NCBI GenBank assembly: GCA_038231495.1
Contig: JBBRLG010000115.1
Location: forward strand, 1 to 14,612
Reading direction: 5' to 3'
Source: JBBRLG01 sp038231495
GTDB taxonomy: Bacteria > Planctomycetota > Planctomycetia > Gemmatales > Gemmataceae
DNA: 14,612 bases
The notes under the pieces are model-generated. The model did no database searches, was not told where the DNA came from, and was given only the letters and a program-made list of their open reading frames with translations. Position 1 is the first letter of the stretch. Each line of letters opens with the position of its first letter. Shown piece by piece: positions 12,724-14,612 of the stretch. The position numbers and the translations under genes were made by a program.

Positions 12724-14490
12724 TCAAACGCGGGGCGTCTGCACCGGTTTTTCGAGGTCGTCGAGCCGCTTGGCCAACCGCCCAAGCACGTCGGCAAGCA
12801 CCTTGTTGTCCGACCCGGCGGGCGACGGTTGCAAGCGGTTCGCCAGCGTCTGCCAAAGCGGGTACAGCGACGGCACGAACTGGCGGATCAGGAAGCCGAC
12901 GACCGCGCAGAGTACGCCCCAGAATACGGGCGACGCGAGCACGCCTTGCCAGCCGGCAGGGACGGCACCGGGTTCAGACGGCGGCACGGGTTGCGGGACG
13001 GGTTGCGGCTTGCCGGTCGGGTCCTGACGCGGGTCGTAGTTCGGGTCGGCACGGCGCAGTGCCCCGCCCAGCTCCTCCGCGCCTTTCTGGTAGTCGTGCC
13101 AGCGGAGCAAGACGCGGGCCTGGCCCTTCGCGTCGGGCGGACCCTGTACCACCACGTCGGGATGGCCGCCGTCTTCCAGGCGGACGCCCGCCACTGCCCA
13201 GTCGCCGGGGCGGTAGGACTGCACCAGCACCTTGTCGCGGAGTTGCGCGAACGCGGGGTGCGAACGCAAATCGTTCAACACCTGGGCACACTCCGGGACG
13301 GTGCCGATCACGGTCAGGCGCAGCTTGTTGCTGTCGTCCGTGAGGGGCGTGCTGCCGCGGGCGAGCACCTTCGTCGCCTCGGCAGAGGTGACGTGCCGGC
13401 CCTGGACGCTGTAGCCGTCGGTGTGAATTTTGTCCTTGCGGACGCCGAAATCCTCCGCGGCTTCGACCGCCGTCACCGGGCCGCAGCGACACGGCTTACC
13501 GTCGCAGTCGCAGCCCGGCTCGCAGGGGCAGGCGCGTTGTTTGCGGCCGTCAATCGGCGGCGCGGGCGGCGGGGGGACCGACGGCGGGGCGACCGGCGGC
13601 GGGCAGGCCAGGCCCCAGCGGTCGCCGTCCCGGTGGTAGGGGCGGTACAGGGTGTAGGTGTGGGAGTAGGCACCTACCTGGACGCCGTTCTTGAACAGCG
13701 CCACCTGGGTCGCGTCGTCCGGGTAGGACCGCCATTCGTAGGCGTCGGCCGGGGTGCCCAGGTAGGGATTGACTGCGGGCCGGCACACGCCGCCGGGGCA
13801 CTGCCCGACGACGGTGCGGCTCACGGGGACCGGCGGCGGGCCGACGTGCAGCGGCACGACCACCCAGCCGGTGCCGTCGGTGCCGGTCCAACGGGCCTGG
13901 AACTCCGCGGGCGCCATCCATTCGTAGGATTTGGGATCCTCCTTGTCGGCCGCCGTTTCGGGTACGAAGTTGTTGTCCAGCACGCAGGCCCAGTGGTCGG
14001 AGAGGTGGACGCAGTTGACCATGTGGCTGATGCGGCCACCTGGGTTGCGCGGCCCGACGTAACGCGGGCTGTAGCCGTAAGTGACGCACGGCATCCGCCC
14101 GGTGCGGAGGGCGAGCTTGATGACCGTGGAGTCGGTGCCCGTGTACTGTAGGTACTCGACGCCGGGCGCGAGTTCGGCAAGCACCTTGTCCACCTTCTCC
14201 GGCCAGCCGCCGCCCTCGCGGGTGGTCATCTTCTTTTGCAGGTCGAACAGCTCCGCGACGTTGGCCCACAGCCCCGCGTGGTTGAGGCTCGTCCACACGC
14301 ACAGGCCGGCCCCGGTGCCGGGCCCGCGCGGCCCCAGGCCGCCGGTGTTGTGCATCTGCTCCTTGCCGGGCAGGTCGATGGTGATTTCCTCGGTGCCGTC
14401 GGGGCTGACACGCCCGCCCACCTGGGACGGGCCGGCGACGGCCCACGGGGTCAGGAGAAACAGGAACACGACGGGTAGGATGCGCTTCAT
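12724..14490 (-). CDS. Secreted or membrane-anchored papain/C39-like cysteine protease
   Basis: A 588-residue multidomain protein. A signal peptide (MKRILPVVFLFLLTPWAVAG) targets it for export. Residues about 45-215 look like a papain-fold peptidase: candidate Cys64 in GLCVWTSLNHAG, His156 in ISHMVNCVHLSDHW and Asp172/Asn173-174 in VLDNNF, in the correct order and roughly the spacing of C39-type bacteriocin-processing or papain-like enzymes. A Pro-rich linker (298-313) leads to a cysteine cluster CPCEPGCDCDGKPCRCG (321-337) that could bind metal or form disulfides. An unrecognised alpha/beta domain (about 345-480) is followed by a second Pro-rich linker, a transmembrane segment (about 522-541) and a C-terminal helical tail (KVLADVLGRLAKRLDDLEKP) that may be coiled coil. 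AGGAA lies 8 nt before the ATG. Substrate unknown. Confidence 0.75.
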   Translation of the reverse strand: MKRILPVVFLFLLTPWAVAGPSQVGGRVSPDGTEEITIDLPGKEQMHNTGGLGPRGPGTGAGLCVWTSLNHAGLWANVAELFDLQKKMTTREGGGWPEKVDKVLAELAPGVEYLQYTGTDSTVIKLALRTGRMPCVTYGYSPRYVGPRNPGGRISHMVNCVHLSDHWACVLDNNFVPETAADKEDPKSYEWMAPAEFQARWTGTDGTGWVVVPLHVGPPPVPVSRTVVGQCPGGVCRPAVNPYLGTPADAYEWRSYPDDATQVALFKNGVQVGAYSHTYTLYRPYHRDGDRWGLACPPPVAPPSVPPPPAPPIDGRKQRACPCEPGCDCDGKPCRCGPVTAVEAAEDFGVRKDKIHTDGYSVQGRHVTSAEATKVLARGSTPLTDDSNKLRLTVIGTVPECAQVLNDLRSHPAFAQLRDKVLVQSYRPGDWAVAGVRLEDGGHPDVVVQGPPDAKGQARVLLRWHDYQKGAEELGGALRRADPNYDPRQDPTGKPQPVPQPVPPSEPGAVPAGWQGVLASPVFWGVLCAVVGFLIRQFVPSLYPLWQTLANRLQPSPAGSDNKVLADVLGRLAKRLDDLEKPVQTPRV

Positions 14491-14525
14491 GGGGAGGATT
14501 CCTTTTACATGTACCCGGTGAAGGA

Positions 14526-14604
14526 TGTCCGGTCTTGTGGGTCAGCATTCCGATCCTGACATCCCGTGTCATGATCGGCATCCTGACCCACAGCAAACCG
14601 GACA
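14526..14604. repeat. 79-nt imperfect hairpin / possible MITE or IS end
   Basis: TGTCCGGT (14526) and ACCGGACA (ending 14604) bound an almost fully self-complementary segment: TGTGGGTCAG pairs with CTGACCCACA, CCGATC with GATCGG, and TGACA with TGTCA around a 5-nt loop. Mismatches are a 2/4 internal loop and three single positions. It lies 35 bp upstream of the protease start. It is unrelated in sequence to the other hairpins in the window. No transposase is present. Confidence 0.75.
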
Positions 14605-14612
14605 ACTCCGCC

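Noticed and set aside
12526..14151. Long plus-strand open frame of 541 codons
   Set aside because: It is antisense to the signal-peptide-bearing protease and the ASCH gene; its product is Arg/Val/Gly-rich without domains, typical of a GC-rich shadow frame.

Overview
The window is high-GC bacterial DNA that most resembles a Gemmata-type planctomycete. This is an inference from three things: a menaquinone-by-futalosine gene (mqnE), an unusual long phosphatidylserine decarboxylase, and relics of a protein family with a 'TEQEWL' start and a 'PHVRGCWVVDLILGKE' end that I associate with Gemmata-like genomes. No rRNA, tRNA or CRISPR array was seen, and no gene-free stretch exceeds about 250 bp.

Left part (1-6300). 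A LysR-type regulator (minus strand) diverges from citrate synthase (gltA, plus strand). Their 250-bp spacer holds a LysR-box-like dyad lying between the predicted -35 and -10 of the regulator's own promoter. Three small genes follow gltA almost without gaps: a roughly 100-residue protein that looks like a minimal HYD1-type ADP-ribosyltransferase, then two unrecognised proteins. Seryl-tRNA synthetase (serS) comes next in the same direction. The three-gene cassette and the first third of serS look less GC-rich than their surroundings. serS runs directly into an AAAAGGC heptamer repeat that forms a long hairpin, after which comes mqnE (aminofutalosine synthase).

Middle part (6290-9750). mqnE and psd converge on a nearly perfect 37-bp-arm hairpin built from CACGGAAAA units. 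All remaining genes are on the minus strand: psd, a membrane protein with a degenerate acyl-carrier-like domain, a pRiA4b ORF-3-like protein, a small glycine-rich membrane protein and a conserved hypothetical. Two copies of a roughly 97-bp leader repeat, each carrying a Shine-Dalgarno and a GTG start, precede the two membrane genes. One is accompanied by the C-terminal relic of the family that the leader appears to come from.

Right part (9898-14490). This is a minus-strand run read from right to left: a secreted or anchored papain/C39-like cysteine protease, an ASCH-domain protein, a ParB-like protein (overlapping the ASCH gene by ATGA), an ABC ATPase fused to a GNAT-like domain (COG2401-like), and an HTH protein resembling a phage terminase small subunit whose start codon is missing. 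The set looks phage-derived, but no large terminase, portal or capsid gene is present in the window. Long palindromes sit between several of these genes (66 bp, 34 bp and a 79-nt hairpin at the right edge). At the two points where they touch 5' ends, the expected ribosome binding site or start is absent.
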